From: Seriola aureovittata
Lineage: Eukaryota > Chordata > Actinopteri > Carangiformes > Carangidae
Assembly: GCF_021018895.1 (NCBI RefSeq)
Contig: NC_079371.1
Span: 11,144,001-11,208,000 of the forward strand
DNA: 64,000 nt
Reading direction: 5' to 3'
Position numbers and translations under genes: made by a program. Below, piece after piece: positions 62,651 through 64,000 of this stretch. The notes under the pieces were generated by a model. It saw only the letters and a program-made list of their open reading frames with translations, did not search any database and was not told the origin of the DNA. Each line of letters begins with the position of its first letter. Position 1 is the stretch's first letter.

Positions 62651-64000
62651 GGTTTATATGGACCATAAATCATAATATAGATTAAAGTTGACACTCATTC
62701 AGAAGAATCATTCCCTGTAATATCCCTTCTGAACTGATCGTGTGACTAATGGCATCTGTGCTGACTTGTACAGATTACACATTTATTACCCTATAGCTAC
62801 TAAGTTATTCCTGTAGTGAATTCATTATGGGAAATGTATTGTGTTTTGATTTTAACTTCATGATGTTAGCAATATGTTATATAATTTATTCCCGAACAAC
62901 TTTACAAAGTGCTTCACAAACAAAACAGATAATACGCTGTACAATTATAAAACAGATCTCACCGGTTTGTTGTAATGTTTCTAGTGTCCACTTACACGAT
63001 TTAACACAACAAGTTGTTTAGAAATTAAGTGTCATCAAATAATTTCGTTAGACAATGGTTGTGCATAATTTGAGTACTTTTCTTTATCTTTAACTGCCAT
63101 TGTGCCATGCTGTGATAACTGTATTTACCCAGTTGATGTAATTCTGTCCAAATGACCGTGTCACCTCACCAGAGGCAAACCGTATCTGAGTATAAAGTCT
63201 GACAGCATGAGGCAGGAAGTAACGCTGCTGCCTTCAACATAAAAGCATATGTGACATATAAAAGAGTTGTGTCTGAATGATTTTTTTTTTTTTTAAGTTA
63301 TACTGGGTTTAAATGATGACATAAAAAGCCTGACTTTTCATTTTAATACTAGAAGACAGTAAAGCAAAATTCTGAGGTATAAGTCAAACTTTTAACTTAA
63401 TATTTCATCATTTTCATTTTGTAAAACGATCTGATTTATAAGTCAAAATTATAAGAAGGAACTCAAAGTTTATATTGTCTTAATTCAGCATTATTATAGA
63501 CATTTAAAATCTATTGAAGTGCATTACATTATACATGGAGGTGTTATAAAATCTTCCTTCACTGATCTAAATGGGGTGGATAAAATAAAATAAAAGAAAC
63601 CCAATTCAGCACCACCACAAACTGCAGCCTCACAAATGAGCATAATGTTGAATGAACGGCTCTCAACACCAACTGAACATTGTAGCCTTCATGAAGGAAG
63701 ATTTATTGCATTGTATTATATTTATTGAATTGTTGTATTAGCCTACTCTTACCGAAGTAGGATTTATAAACTTCTGTAAAGAAAATCTTACTAAACACCT
63801 TTCTTTAATTTGCCCATTTTGTCTGTTTGCGTTAATGTAGGCTACATTGTTTTCGCTGTGTGTTTTATTTTGAAACTTGTGCCTGAGGGTGATTTGATTT
63901 AAAAGTTGCTGCAGACCAGACGCTGATCTGCACTGAGGAAATCTGTTCATCCCTTCAGGAAAGTGAATCTGGGTTAGTGACGACACTTCCCCCTCTCTTC
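62651..64000. other. upstream of srpx2, no gene seen
   Basis: AT-rich with a poly-T run near 63282. No exon, RNA gene or clear repeat family is recognised. A minus-strand frame at 63738-63986 has no supporting features. Confidence 0.4.

Overview
The window reads as vertebrate chromosomal DNA from a ray-finned fish, probably a percomorph teleost. It has two large multi-exon genes with consensus GT/AG introns, teleost-type dispersed repeats, many CA/TC/TA microsatellites, and no operon structure. All calls come from reading splice sites, reading-frame phase and remembered family sequences. No database was searched.

Layout. (1) 3182-20750, + strand: the 3' two thirds of fam13b, 16 coding exons with continuous phase. 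The N-terminal RhoGAP exons lie to the left of the window. A 3' UTR of about 4.5 kb follows, to about 25.3 kb. (2) 25.76-41.97 kb: a 16 kb minisatellite block. The left part (to 37.52 kb) repeats a 36-bp unit and a 25-bp short form in one orientation. A 1.3 kb non-repetitive spacer follows. From 38.8 kb a more diverged subfamily of the same 36-mer runs in the opposite orientation. Retroelement pieces (LINE tail, LTR-like pieces, SINE-like pieces) sit inside it and a hAT transposon end abuts its right edge. (3) 42.4-49.9 kb, - strand: a gene I do not recognise, modelled from five short coding exons in consistent phase, starting at a GC-rich TATA/CCAAT/E2F-like promoter region. (4) 45-53 kb: fold-back DNA, including an element with 160-bp inverted arms and three shorter hairpins. 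(5) 53911-62287, - strand: complete srpx2, ten coding exons giving a 451-residue secreted protein (signal peptide, sushi, sushi, HYR, sushi, DUF4174).

fam13b (cytosolic Rho-GAP family protein) and srpx2 (secreted sushi protein) converge on the satellite block. Nothing suggests a shared pathway. The candidates for something new are the head-to-head satellite block (including the self-complementary RNA that fam13b read-through would make), the unrecognised minus-strand gene with an in-frame UGA before an open continuation, and the cluster of fold-back DNAs between them.
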